From positions 402,501 through 466,500 of the forward strand of contig CAHIKZ030001201.1 of the NCBI GenBank assembly GCA_903632075.3: 64,000 bases of DNA, in the 5' to 3' direction. This document shows, piece by piece, positions 47,901 through 50,773 of this stretch (within the stretch, counting starts at the first letter, position 1; every line of letters starts with the position of its first letter). Under the pieces are notes generated by a model. It did no database searches. It was not told the DNA's origin and worked only from the letters and a program-made list of their open reading frames with translations. A program made the position numbers and the translations under genes. This stretch comes from Acanthosepion pharaonis (taxonomy: Eukaryota > Mollusca > Cephalopoda > Sepiida > Sepiidae).

Positions 47901-48987
47901 ATTTAATATTTGCTTATTTTATAAAACGCTCAAAAATAAAAGTTTATTCTTCTGGTAAGTGTTTTTTGAACATACCCTTGCACTTTTTTTGGCATCTACC
48001 AACAGATAACTGAAAGCATACAGATACAACCTTGTCTGACAGACCAATTTCTTAGCAAGTTCAATTCTCACCAGGTTTACAACCATATCTTGTTGAAACA
48101 TTGGTTCTCATACAATCACCAAAGTTAAGTAAGTCTGATCAGTACCTAGATGAGTGATTGCTTGGATGTGCAGGTGGTGTAATTTATAACAGCTCAGAAT
48201 TGGAAATTGAAGTGTTGTGTTCCAATTCCAGTCAAATTCATTATATTCACTTATGTGCAAATCCAACTCTGCTCCCTCCAGCTATGGGTTAATTAGTAGA
48301 ACTTGTTTCAATAAATCATTACCTTAAAAAATTCTTACAATCTAGAAATATTTTCTGGCTTTAAATAACCTGCAAAAGGTTGATAAGCCATAAAAAACAA
48401 ATCAAATAAAAAAAACAAAAAAAAATCCTCAACAGATGCTCTACTACTTGTGCCACTAATCTAAACTTAGTAAACATATTAAAGCTTGTTGTAGTAACTG
48501 AGAATTATATATTTTGCTGTTTGAGTCTGGATAAAAGGCTAACATTTTAAAAGGCTTATTTTAAGCCAGACAGGTCCTGTTCATTTGGAAGAAGTCTTTA
48601 TTTTGTATGGCACAAGGATTAGTAGGGTCAATATTGAGAAGCATTTATCTTCCTTAAATTGGATTAACTGAATTATATAGAGATAGTCTATGAAGAAATT
48701 GAGATATACCTTCATTATGAAAAAGAAAAAAATTAATGTAATTAATGATAAATTGAGAAAATACTTACATTGAAAAAAAGGTTCCAGCTTTGAATTGCCA
48801 CTTTCAGTCTGTAAAGTCAAAAAGTCTGAATCCACAAAAAGGTTTGTCTTCTTTTTCTGCCAGGTGAACATCAATGGAAACCTGGAGGATGTTTTGTTTC
48901 CATTTGATGCTGACTCACTAGAGCCAAGGTTCTCTATAATATCGCCACCCCTGCCATAACCTGAGTATTGTTCTTGGAACCACCTAC
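2602..48987 (-). CDS. CERK-like: Ceramide kinase-like lipid kinase gene, 11 exons visible (5' and 3' ends not found)
   Basis: Family role: ATP-dependent phosphorylation of ceramide (or a related sphingoid/diacyl lipid) at membranes. Eleven exons were read by hand: 48769-48987, 44048-44236, 41939-42064, 39947-40010, 35850-35995, 34724-34795, 29179-29328, 13281-13515, 10335-10384, 8134-8285 and 2602-2756. Every intron is GT-AG and all ten codon-phase joins are consistent, giving 1558 nt or about 519 residues (human CERK is about 537). Domain order is a PH-like region, VFVNPESGRRKGKK, VVVGGDGSYFEVINGLL, GIIPSGTGNGIA, GYGGFGDMIYKSERQRWLG, then a C-terminal LSLNCDGE block. RPKRILVFVNP, VAPLF.L..ITTD and RWLG resemble CERK more than sphingosine kinase or CERKL. 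Initiator, stop, promoter and last exon were not located. Introns reach 15.7 kb and are full of transposons. CERKL or another invertebrate DAGK-cat paralogue is possible. Confidence 0.88.
2885..3573 (+). pseudogene. Penelope-like element remnant: RT C-terminus plus GIY-YIG endonuclease
   Basis: Around 3090-3170 scattered frames read like the RT C-terminal segment LPYVKGLS and RICGPYNIR...FKS. From 3243 a near-open frame encodes CVYAIRCSCGKEYKGKTGRP and LKVRLQEH (the GIY-YIG core), then SGVADHIWREKGDHRPLW and NLLNQPSIEMNTIWEPVI, ending at a stop near 3573. This is the endonuclease tail of Penelope-like retroelements. One in-frame TGA lies at about 3343, with frameshifts upstream. The 5' part (RT fingers and palm) is absent. 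Confidence 0.8.
3710..4110 (+). mobile_element. tRNA-derived SINE, near full length
   Basis: The head has a tRNA-like A box (CAGTGGATAAAG) and B box (GAGTTCAATACCCGG). The body contains CCTGAGGAAGGCTGGAAGG, CAAAACGTTGTAATGA, GATGAGGATGATAGTCCA and CCTCATCTCAGAAATATGGA. The same body recurs at 43376-43690 and, inverted, at 43258-43375. The layout resembles cephalopod tRNA-SINEs with a conserved central domain. It sits about 140 bp downstream of the Penelope remnant. Confidence 0.8.
4728..6800 (-). mobile_element. LINE copy 1 (CR1/Jockey-like), 5'-truncated, defective
   Basis: Minus-strand frames give the RT core (INAGVPHISILRPTLF, then FVNDLP and GIYSDNTTIY) at 5505-5762. The post-RT region (YIYKSTIRPCIEYCCHIWSG and LDKIQRR) is at 5105-5380. 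The C-terminal tail (ASLCLFYKYFHGNCSDEL, LHEFKHATRL) is at 4819-5103. The pre-RT linker is at 6235-6519. Endonuclease is missing. The catalytic Y-A-D-D reads Y-S-D-N, so the copy is inactive even apart from its frameshifts. The same family recurs at 29845-31895, 46690-46855 and 62885-64000. Confidence 0.88.
7005..7605. repeat. Duplicated palindromic repeat (MITE-like)
   Basis: Two direct copies, at about 7015-7150 and 7365-7475, share GTGTTCAATATT, ATATAGACAGTGT and ATAGGAATCA.CACT. An inverted copy at about 7545-7605 contains GCATGAAACTGATAGTCACC. Related units occur near 36045 and 44440. No coding capacity. A 164-codon open frame across part of this region has no recognisable domain and is probably fortuitous. 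Confidence 0.6.
8054..8117. repeat. (TA)n microsatellite next to exon J donor
   Basis: Almost pure TA dinucleotides, ending about 16 bases short of the exon J splice donor (read on the minus strand). Confidence 0.97.
8134..8285 (-). CDS. CERK-like: CERK-like exon J
   Basis: Encodes GWVKFGGCFVGIFFFSS then a polar stretch ending EILKLGFEMMKKLK. The W.V.GG.FVGI start corresponds to EEWQVVCGKFLAINATNM of CERK. The rest has diverged and lacks the clear HLGDGSSDLILI pattern. Acceptor TTTTTAG, donor GTAAAA. A (TA)n tract starts about 15 bases into the downstream intron. Confidence 0.75.
10007..10215. repeat. Foldback element, about 65-bp arms
   Basis: ATTATGAAATAAAAGTACAAT at 10007 is answered by an imperfect reverse complement ending ATTCATAAT at 10215. 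Further inside, GAGGATATATATAAA pairs with TTTATATATCCTC. About 80 bp separate the arms. No coding sequence and no clear target duplication, so it looks like a MITE or foldback remnant. Confidence 0.75.
10242..10277. repeat. (A)n(AT)n microsatellite
   Basis: Poly(A) followed by an AT-dinucleotide run close to exon I, on its downstream side in window coordinates but between exons I and J. Confidence 0.95.
10335..10384 (-). CDS. CERK-like: CERK-like microexon I (50 nt)
   Basis: Encodes EESGDKDDMVALPADP, an acidic linker. Both splice sites are good (TTGTTAG acceptor, GTAAGT donor), and the entering and leaving phases match the flanking exons exactly. Little sequence conservation can be judged, so support is mainly structural. 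Confidence 0.72.
10995..11165 (+). mobile_element. tRNA-derived SINE head (fragment)
   Basis: An A-box-like TGCCTAATGGATTAAAGCAT is followed about 50 bp later by the B box GTGAGTTCAATCCCTGG. This is the polymerase III promoter spacing of tRNA-SINEs. The body after about 11110 has diverged and ends in a short (TA)n tract at about 11157. Confidence 0.65.
12110..12660. repeat. Interspersed repeat, right copy of the 620-1270 pair
   Basis: Contains CAGCAACTAAAAACAGTTAA, the reverse complement of the core at about 975-995, and direct matches such as TTTTCTCTATTTTGATTGTGA. See the entry at 620-1270 for the orientation pattern. Confidence 0.6.
13281..13515 (-). CDS. CERK-like: CERK-like exon H (acidic then Lys/Glu-rich, lineage-specific)
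   Basis: Begins VSGIFTLRKFDAEIEYKEYY, matching the SG.KTFL...Y.G...F segment of CERK. It then enters a low-complexity stretch with a run of seven Glu and a Lys/Ala/Glu region that could form a charged helix or coiled coil. The CxxxCxxC motif that vertebrate CERK carries here is absent. Acceptor TTTTTAG is good. Donor GTTGTG is weak and was chosen because it restores phase with exon I. Confidence 0.8.
13516..14960. other. CERK-like intron, no gene seen
   Basis: AT-rich with poly(A/T) tracts near 13584, 13708 and 14353. A long (TA)n tract lies at about 14772-14827. A 135-codon minus-strand open frame at 14120-14527 is Phe/Leu/Ile-rich, as expected of AT-rich noncoding DNA, and was not accepted. 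Confidence 0.6.
14962..15048 (-). ncRNA. tRNA-like sequence with long variable arm (tRNA pseudogene or SINE head)
   Basis: On the minus strand TCCTCTG (5') can pair with CGGGGGA (3') using G-U pairs, as a 7-bp acceptor stem. CGTCA/TGACG encloses a 7-base loop, ATTC...GAAT forms a variable arm, and ACAGG/CCTGT forms the T stem around TTCAATT. This is the class II (Leu/Ser-like) layout with a good B box (GGTTCAATTCC). The loop lacks T at position 33 and the D arm is poor, so a functional tRNA is unlikely. (TG)n/(TA)n tracts follow at about 15068-15125. Confidence 0.5.
15170..16110. other. CERK-like intron, unassigned
   Basis: No coding potential seen. A minus-strand A-box-like AGTGGCGTAATGATTTAGG (around 15315-15340) hints at another tRNA-derived SINE, but no B box was confirmed. 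A short (TA)n tract lies at about 15866-15882. Confidence 0.4.
16111..16211. repeat. Near-perfect long hairpin
   Basis: The left arm 16111-16158 (48 nt, starting TAGTCAAACCTAGAGA) is the reverse complement of the right arm 16170-16211 (42 nt, ending GGTTTGACTA), apart from one internal 6-base length difference. The loop is 11 nt. A (TA)n tract starts immediately at 16210 and runs to about 16260. Confidence 0.95.
16876..17307 (+). repeat. 5' LTR of element 1
   Basis: 432 bp, TG...CA. It shares long stretches with 28449-28864, such as CACCAGAGAGCAAA and GTTACTATAGTTGTATCTG. Its 3' end carries tandem 31-bp units, each with a G-T-G-A/G-C-A-A-C-G-A-G-like motif, which repeat the primer-binding-site junction. 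Confidence 0.93.
17713..18314 (+). mobile_element. Probable solo LTR inserted in gag of element 1
   Basis: 602 bp from TGTAACAATATT to GGGATGGTCACA, flanked by a perfect 4-bp target duplication GAAT (17709-17712 and 18315-18318). TG...CA ends and a short duplication are the hallmarks of an LTR-type insertion. TATATAAAGAC near 18000 is a plausible TATA box. It is clearly richer in GC than its surroundings. Excision restores the gag frame exactly. No RT or gag is present inside, hence a solo LTR. A 128-codon open frame across it has no recognisable domain. Confidence 0.85.
18698..19160. mobile_element. hAT-like non-autonomous DNA transposon (MITE) inserted in gag of element 1
   Basis: 463 bp with terminal inverted repeats CAGTGGCGTAGCTA / TAGCTATGCCACTG, flanked by an 8-bp target duplication CTAGGATA / CCAGGATA (one mismatch). 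These are hAT signatures. Excision restores the gag frame. Its GC-rich subterminal runs include GGGGGGG. No transposase is encoded. Confidence 0.92.
19590..20485 (+). pseudogene. Protease and start of RT of element 1
   Basis: At about 19600-19700 FVEINHVKIKLQLDTGSD and ITIINEQIW match a retroviral-type aspartyl protease (L-D-T-G-S active site intact). From about 20040 RT begins with KVKRQCNTDF-like text, then ICADFSMRLNESLKHPLQSP, EEIFAKLNGGKFFSKLNLS and YKFYCLPFGIKVASSIFQQI. The frame is cut by the 1725-bp insertion at 20486. Several frameshifts occur. Confidence 0.82.
20486..22210. mobile_element. 1.7-kb TG...CA insertion in RT of element 1 (probable long solo LTR)
   Basis: Starts TGTGACGTCC, ends GGTGTCACA, flanked by a perfect 4-bp duplication CAAG (20482-20485 and 22211-22214). 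The outer ends form the inverted repeat TGTGAC/GTCACA. Excision restores the RT frame just before its YLDDV catalytic motif. No gag/pol was found inside. Open frames near 21149-21623 lack domains. It shares the motif CCACGTTGTGAATT with the GC-rich block at 37395-38400. A large solo LTR is the simplest reading. Confidence 0.8.
22211..23725 (+). pseudogene. RT (YLDD), RNase H and integrase N-terminal part of element 1
   Basis: AYLDDVLM begins right after the insertion. RT connection text is at about 22320-22440. RNase H follows, with IVVASDASDLSIEAVILHK (22660-22718) and EALVIIFAIKKFHKFIHGR...TDHHPL (about 22800-22895). Integrase starts near 23270 (ERIVIPALLQKCMLKEFHIGHPG, H-H zinc motif). It runs through SDMSWCRIHIDFAGPL with the first catalytic Asp, to DNGTQF near 23675, before the second element interrupts it at 23726. 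Stops and shifts throughout. Confidence 0.8.
23861..24700 (+). pseudogene. Gag of element 2 with zinc-finger tail
   Basis: The ATG at 23861 lies three bases past the 5' LTR end and opens MASPIGSHLSQEDSDFMDAW, a plausible gag start. The frame holds to 24091 and then breaks into shifts. Near 24478 CLYCGCEHKIKREKC...CTNCLKK gives Cys/His knuckles. No catalytic function. It would package the element RNA. Confidence 0.7.
24705..26376 (+). pseudogene. Protease, RT and RNase H of element 2
   Basis: A protease-like segment (INAGSEVTLIPKNLWE, with D-T-G altered to N-A-G) lies at 24740-24790, followed by a flap-like region ending GNDVLNIN. RT is at about 25080-25850: ICGDYKIGVNHKV, FTKIDLKTAYHQIPIDDK, YQDDICIGA as the YxDD box near 25515, then INEKKCVSNCSKISFLGYSI and LGLVNFYRRYLPKY. 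RNase H follows (TLTTDASEHSISEIL, YSNIEKEALAIVWTTTRARQ) to HVDALSRL at about 26295. Multiple single-base frame breaks. Confidence 0.82.
26377..27660 (+). CDS. Intact integrase-region ORF of element 2 (427 aa)
   Basis: The longest uninterrupted frame in the window. It carries an HHCC zinc motif (His72, His76, Cys106, Cys109) and a DDE core: Asp136 in VHMDHAYI, Asp190 in VSDNAPEF, Glu226 in NGLVERMVQ, with the D-35-E spacing intact. Then comes the YHPQSNG signature, a C-terminal region and an acidic tail ending at TAG. The first Met is internal to the original polyprotein, so the true N-terminus joins RNase H upstream through broken frames. It catalyses cDNA insertion in the active family. Confidence 0.92.
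   Translation: MSLDRMAAETRHDPVLSRIISRIRKNSRGNCSRVERPYKEIRQKLTIEHGVICNGDLVAPQKQRKLVIKSVHDDIHCGVVATQKGIKLAAWWPEYSRDVEEYIKRCKKCKEARNFTQTTLHSWPREVEPWNRVHMDHAYITGMGVLLILVDSFSGWPEIIRVPDKKSSTIKQILRVIFSRNGIPKTLVSDNAPEFCDEDHNLWLEKIGCKPYKTPPYHPQSNGLVERMVQTVKTGLKACSQQKEKVEVFLPRLLLSYRTIPHAGRLESPSALMGRQIRALLTMSYSTNEKIWYKKNKETNPERAEFIMQKGHNTAIINRENSNSVLAHADQIRTQGEYEELNDEEMSTIPSVNDLLEQPLQNETSEDKIMQDQVGQNEFESLDEDQIIQEDAYDYSLVQVRSRSPRERNTGEREVEQSNETITYKNY
27830..28448 (+). pseudogene. Integrase C-terminal part of element 1
   Basis: Resumes with VIEHITTPPYQPRSNGQAEW, containing the catalytic Glu signature NGQAE. It continues MSVYRITPNSNTVFGMSPTE and ends in a Lys-rich tail to a stop near 28421. It is followed by the polypurine tract and the 3' LTR. 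It matches, in order, the minus-strand integrase at 53632-54341. Confidence 0.82.
28449..28864 (+). repeat. 3' LTR of element 1
   Basis: 416 bp starting TGTTATATAGGAATAAAGTG directly after the polypurine tract. It is collinear with the 5' LTR but with several substitutions and small indels, which indicates an old insertion. Confidence 0.93.
29124..29158. repeat. Poly(A/T) tract next to exon G
   Basis: About 28 A residues on the plus strand, lying about 20 bases into the intron downstream of exon G. Confidence 0.95.
29179..29328 (-). CDS. CERK-like: CERK-like exon G (GYG..GD block)
   Basis: Encodes KLREMPTYSI, then LLMGYGGFGDMIYKSERQ and RWLGVMRYP. It matches the SLLGYGFYGD...SE..RWLG.ARY block typical of CERK. 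Acceptor TACAG, donor GTAAAA. The next intron (29178 down to 13516) is the longest and contains both Gypsy elements of the left-hand nest. Confidence 0.93.
29845..31895 (-). mobile_element. LINE copy 2 (same family as 4728-6800), 5'-truncated
   Basis: Minus-strand frames include the RT core with FLIFINDLPDVISFQVGIYAD then GTTIYSCLNS (30646-31059; the YADD box is mutated to YADG). The pre-RT text YCPISLLPLFSKVFEALIN is at 31093-31329. The post-RT block LQIYKSTIRPCMEYC...IQRRIYNLIGPNLASRLQS and the tail ICIFYKYFHSNCSDELLSL follow at 29889-30570. Better preserved than copy 1 but still frame-broken. No endonuclease. Confidence 0.9.
31990..33830 (+). mobile_element. RTE-like LINE remnant (cephalopod endonuclease-RT type)
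   Basis: Plus-strand fragments in order: YKTLHKEIRNKCSQAKEEC (about 32085), ALAKLNRNKVTGPERIVRDM (about 32408), FIALPKKPGS (about 32562), IRPEIVQEQCGFIKDTGTRN (about 32668), YLCFIDYAKVFDK (about 32790), KKGLNIDCLKTECMFISKR (about 33140), KYLGSVLTEDRK (about 33265) and the tail KWMVKQGLGGITKRQNLLRF (about 33670). The YADD segment is missing, so it is inactive. A similar 3' piece lies at 46080-46500. Confidence 0.85.
33831..34723. other. CERK-like intron, no gene seen
   Basis: AT-rich with scattered stops. No homology recognised. Around 34260-34450 the sequence is slightly less AT-rich without a recognisable motif. Confidence 0.5.
34724..34795 (-). CDS. CERK-like: CERK-like exon F (GTGN motif)
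   Basis: Encodes GTGNGIAMTLEGYDP then VTAALSIIIG. With the end of exon E this makes PSGTGN, the canonical substrate/nucleotide-loop motif of DAGK-type kinases. Human CERK has a diverged GSTDCV here, so this protein keeps the ancestral form. Acceptor ACAG, donor GTAAGT. Confidence 0.93.
34888..35000. repeat. Foldback of SINE tail fragments
   Basis: GTTGTCCTCATTG...ATACTCTC is followed by CTGAAGAAGACTGGAGAGTAT and a CAAAATAGTGAC segment. These are inverted and direct pieces of the same tail seen in the SINE at 3710, so the unit can fold on itself. Confidence 0.6.
35617..35651. repeat. Short perfect inverted repeat
   Basis: ATTTCTTATTGT and ACAATAAGAAAT, 12-bp arms with an 11-nt loop. It sits in an otherwise unassigned intron block (34796-35849), where a block at about 35440-35600 also contains GTAGTAATTAC. 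Confidence 0.7.
35850..35995 (-). CDS. CERK-like: CERK-like exon E (GGDG catalytic motif)
   Basis: Encodes VVVVGGDGSYFEVINGLL, the glycine-rich GGDG motif that contacts ATP phosphates and carries the catalytic-core Asp in this fold. It continues through a Gln/Asp-containing linker to LPSKLPVGIIPS. The acceptor is TTGCAG and the donor is GTGAGT. All key residues are present, which suggests an active enzyme. Confidence 0.95.
36040..36140. repeat. Palindromic repeat family member (as at 7005 and 44435)
   Basis: Shares AAGTGCTCAATATCAGAGATAG, AATATAAAAGTCAACA and TTTCATGCTTAA with the other copies. It directly adjoins exon E at 35995. Confidence 0.55.
36290..36765 (+). pseudogene. RT-like fragment of a Penelope-type retroelement
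   Basis: The plus-strand frame at 36325 reads VDFLDFTFNLRKHRYQPYRK, then PNNKPFYIYTSSNKLP. Further frames give SFNETIFNEAKKDYETALKD and SGFSETFTYT. The VDFLD.T and FYI...S..P text is the region downstream of the catalytic box in Penelope-like RTs. Several frame breaks. It joins directly to an RTE-like LINE piece. Confidence 0.6.
36770..37215 (+). pseudogene. RTE-like LINE 3' fragment
   Basis: Broken frames give LKTQVMFLNSLVRSRLLY, KNNFERV, IVDWHYRFTDKELYQITETT, SLEDDQKQQQLKC, IIKMLTFHTTSNKR and SILERTR. This is the C-terminal region after the RT domain in an RTE-type element, a different subfamily from the one at 31990. Plus strand, inactive. Confidence 0.65.
37395..38400 (-). mobile_element. 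GC-rich intronic block, candidate solo LTR
   Basis: About 1 kb of moderate GC between AT-rich flanks, with CpG-containing runs. On the minus strand CTATATAAGCTGCTC near 38075 is a convincing TATA box, with (GA)n at about 37785-37803. It shares CCACGTTGTGAATT with the TG...CA insertion at 20486. No gag/pol was found. An 88-codon plus-strand frame at 38131-38397 has no recognised domain. Ends and target duplication could not be fixed. Confidence 0.45.
38944..39605 (+). mobile_element. hAT deletion derivative with transposase C-terminus
   Basis: 662 bp with terminal inverted repeats CAGTGGTTTTCAACC / GGTTGAAAACCACTG and a perfect 8-bp target duplication CACTAGAT (38936-38943 and 39606-39613). 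Inside, 39106-39336 encodes KEYPAIAQKALCLLMQFSTS and YLCEFGFSALTTIKCKKRA to a stop. This is the hAT dimerisation C-terminus of the ZBED5/SCAND3-like class. N-terminal BED and catalytic regions are deleted, so it can only move in trans. Confidence 0.95.
39947..40010 (-). CDS. CERK-like: CERK-like exon D
   Basis: A 64-nt exon encoding VTERKNHAKNLL then GTYDLSNIDA. It matches the VTE..N.AK..L segment that follows ITTDII in CERK. Acceptor TTTTTAG, donor GTAAGA, entering in phase 1 and leaving in phase 2. Confidence 0.9.
40011..41938. other. CERK-like intron between exons C and D
   Basis: Contains a (TA)n(TG)n tract at about 40652-40720. A mariner-like terminal motif TGTTCAAAAAGTAAGGTG lies at 40571 without a confirmed partner. 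A block at about 40860-41300 of near-average composition has no recognised protein on either strand. (CA)n(TA)n runs to the exon C donor. Confidence 0.5.
41886..41932. repeat. (CA)n(TA)n microsatellite abutting exon C donor
   Basis: The dinucleotide run ends one base from the reverse-complemented GTAAGTAA donor of exon C. Confidence 0.95.
41939..42064 (-). CDS. CERK-like: CERK-like exon C (start of DAGK catalytic domain)
   Basis: Encodes LKRPKRILVFVNPESGRR (the N-P-x-S-G nucleotide-binding loop) followed by KGKKVYEKVAPLFSLCKITT. This is the first conserved block of ceramide/sphingosine/diacylglycerol kinases and is close to CERK in the APLF...ITTD segment. The acceptor is TTTAAG and the donor is GTAAGT. 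A (CA)/(TA)n microsatellite begins only about six bases into the downstream intron. Confidence 0.93.
42065..43257. other. CERK-like intron, no gene seen
   Basis: Very AT-rich. A TTATTA-type simple region lies at about 42300-42420. A 106-codon minus-strand frame at 42584-42904 has no recognised domain. Confidence 0.5.
43258..43690 (+). mobile_element. tRNA-derived SINE with an inverted tail fragment head to head
   Basis: 43376-43690 is a sense copy: A-box-like GGTCAAGTGGATAGGGTCAT, B box CAGTTCAATACATGG, and tail GAAGAAAGCTGGAGTGTACA and AAAACATTGTGAACATGGC. It is preceded at 43258-43375 by the same tail in antisense (CTGAGATGAGGTATTG...TTGTCCTCAT-type order). Same family as 3710-4110. The pair can form a long foldback. 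Confidence 0.8.
44048..44236 (-). CDS. CERK-like: CERK-like exon B (end of PH-like region)
   Basis: Acceptor CTTGCAG, donor GTGAGT, phase 1 at both ends. It encodes about 63 residues including NIHYIKDCKEKKLIHNILTL and AEIINNLLLS. The first resembles the F.VHCVKR beta-strand of the CERK PH region and the second the helix just before RPKHLLVFINP in CERK. It joins in frame to exon C. Confidence 0.85.
44435..44585. repeat. Palindromic MITE-like repeat
   Basis: GACATTGAGATCAACATCCA is answered by TGGATGTTGACTTCAATGTC, giving a nearly perfect hairpin with about a 35-nt loop. The outer text GTGCTTAATATCAGGGATAGAG matches the copies at 36040 and 7015. Confidence 0.75.
44920..45285 (-). mobile_element. 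5S rRNA-headed SINE, copy on minus strand
   Basis: On the minus strand it starts GTTGAAACACCAGTTGCC, TGATCACTGAAGCCTGGTCA, GTATCTAGATG and then ATACCAGGTACTGTAAGCTT. This is 5S rRNA from its 5' third to its 3' end, with a deletion near the middle. A tRNA-like box GTGGTGTAATGGATAATGGC follows, then AATTC-rich tandem units, TCATTATATTCACTTATG, CTCCAGCTATGGGTTAATTAG and a tail GATAAGCCATAAAAAACA. It is collinear with 48075-48425. Confidence 0.88.
45286..46079. other. CERK-like intron, no gene seen
   Basis: Contains a poly(A) run at about 45582-45611 and purine-rich low-complexity sequence from about 45400. Short open frames at 45367-45555 and 45859-46050 show no domain. Confidence 0.5.
46080..46500 (+). 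pseudogene. 3' fragment of the RTE-like LINE seen at 31990
   Basis: Matches the end of that element in order: CAGATGAAGAAGAG...ACAGATGTGGTTCTAT, TGGGACATATGAGAAAAG, TTGAGCTTGGGTTAACAGATG and TGGAGAGGCATGATTGC...GAAGGG. Heavily mutated, no open frame. Confidence 0.65.
46690..46855 (-). pseudogene. Short 3' fragment of the LINE family seen at 4728
   Basis: ACAGAATTCAGAAAAACA and CAATTAAATTTTTGAAGAT match the 3' terminal region of copy 1 (around 4812-4870) in the same orientation. Only the tail survives. Confidence 0.55.
46860..48070. other. CERK-like intron, no gene seen
   Basis: AT-rich. A lower-AT patch at about 47330-47480 and a mariner-like terminal text GGAGTGCTGAAAAGTTAATG near 47806 were noted, but no partner terminus was found. 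Confidence 0.45.
48075..48425 (+). mobile_element. 5S rRNA-headed SINE, copy on plus strand
   Basis: Starts GTTTACAACCATATCTTGTT, the exact 5' end of 5S rRNA (GTCTACGACCATACC-like). It continues TTGGTTCTCATACAATCACC, AAAGTTAAGTAAG, GATCAGTACCTAGATGAGTG and GCTTGGATGTGCAGGTGGTGTAA. The 5S head is thus nearly full length, about 108 nt, including the internal control region. The unrelated body (TCATTATATTCACTTATG, CTCCAGCTATGGGTTAATTAG, GATAAGCCATAAAAAAC) matches 44920-45285. The tail is A-rich. A possible imperfect flank repeat is TCTCACCAG / CCTCAACAG. Confidence 0.9.
48769..48987 (-). CDS. CERK-like: CERK-like exon A (first visible; N-terminal PH-like part)
   Basis: Minus-strand exon between an acceptor ending TTTGCAG and a donor GTAAGT. 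It begins in phase 1 and encodes about 73 residues from RWFQEQYSGYGRGGD through a Ser/Asn-rich stretch to MFTWQKKKTNLFVDSDFL. The position matches the PH-like N-terminus of CERK, but similarity is weak by eye. The frame stays open upstream to 49075, so the acceptor is chosen on the splice consensus. A start codon further upstream must exist outside this exon. Confidence 0.7.
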
Positions 48988-49616
48988 CTGCAAAGATAGA
49001 AGTCAGCAACAAGTCTGTCCAAGAATAAACATGCAGCTCAGAAATTTCAAACTCAAAAGGGCACAAAAAGGCCATTACATGCTGGGGGGGGGGGGAGTTT
49101 CAGCAGGATAGAAACAGGAGGAATGCAGACTTTGTGGTTAGTTTCCCAACCATGGACCCACAAGCTGATTAGAATAGAGAGAGAGAGAGAGGTGGGGATG
49201 TAGTCAGGCAAAATTTCACTATATTCCAGTTGTTTATGTTAAGTATAACTTTAAAAAAAAAGAGCAAAATTTACATGTAATTTCTCAAATGTGGGACAAT
49301 AGGCAACCCTATCTCAAAATATATCCACTTTTCTTGAAAAATTCAGTTCTCCTCAGCAATTTTCCTTTTGACATTGTCAGCATTTTTCTTTTTTGTTCCA
49401 ATTATGTAGTTGACCAAAAGCACATCTTTCTTTTCCTTGAAATTTCAGTTTATTTAACAATCTTCTTTCTAACTTGATTTTCTGATTGTGTTATTTGTCT
49501 TTTACTTCATGTACCCAACTCCAATATGAGATCAGAGCTCATCCTCCTCTCCTTATAAAAAATATCTTCATTTACTATTATATGCCAGTATAAGTATCCA
49601 AATTTATCCATTTCAA

Positions 49617-49657
<41 letters not shown>

Positions 49658-50772
49658 AAAAAAAAACTTGTATAATTCTATATTTATTTCAGCTTTTCCT
49701 AATATGGGTTGTCAAATTGATTTCTTATATAATTAAAAGGAAAGAGAACAAGAGATTATTGCAAAGTACATTTGTACTTTCAGTTAGTTGATGAGGAAAA
49801 GGTAATGGTGGTGAGATTGTGTTTTCTTCCCTTCCCAGGAGAGAAACTAGAACAGACCTTGTTGACCTTAAAAATTGATTGTATTTGGTGGGTTGGTCAA
49901 GCTCAATAATACTACTACAAAAATATGTAGAGAGAGAAACAAATTTATTAAAGTTATTTGAGGAATATATTTGTCATGAAAATGGTTTCCCATAGGCCAT
50001 GTTTGAAACCCCTGACATAGCTGATCATTATATAGCCACAAACCATTTGCAGACACACTATGCTTTCAGGATATTGTTTTGAAAATTTGAATTCCCAACC
50101 ATGGGGTCCACAGACCCACGACAAAAAGAAATTTAATTATCATTGTAGTAAAACAAACTTTTGGAGTCACTGCATATTTATATATTTATGGAATTGTTTT
50201 TAAATTATAAAAATGTAAAAGGTATAAAAAAGCCTTTAGCTTTTTATGCCAAATAAATTAAAAAAATTTTTTAGATTTTGTAGCTGAAAATCTGCAGTCT
50301 ATCTGAGGAGAAGAGATAACAAATGTTGATACCTGCTTTTTTGACTACAAATAATACTTTATCAATCTCTTATGTATATTCAATAGTTGTAGCCTCAGAA
50401 CCTGCATAATTTACGTCCTCATTTTATGATATTAGTTTTAATATGATCTTATCAGATATGCTTGTATATAATAGAAGTGAATGATGTGAATATTTTTATG
50501 CAAGTTTCTACAGAAAAAATATACCAGATGAATATTTGTGACTATTCTGTATTTTACAGAAAGTTTTGTCAGTTTTCAAATACATGTATTAAGAAAAATT
50601 AAAGGATATAAATATTTAGTTATCAGTGGCTGAAATGTAGCGGGTGGGGAAAAATCACAAAAATGAATGTGTTCAATTGTCTGAAAATCTCCTTAAATGA
50701 ATATGACATACCAAAATTATACACACCATAGTTCTGTTCCCTTTTTTAATAATCTCTCAACAATTTTTTTTT
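48988..50772. other. CERK-like 5' intron or upstream flank
   Basis: No exon recognised. Contains a (G)n run at 49083-49095, (GA)n at about 49175-49192 and (TA)n(A)n at about 49620-49667. Whether this is intron 1 or promoter-proximal sequence cannot be told. Confidence 0.45.
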
Positions 50773-50773
50773 A

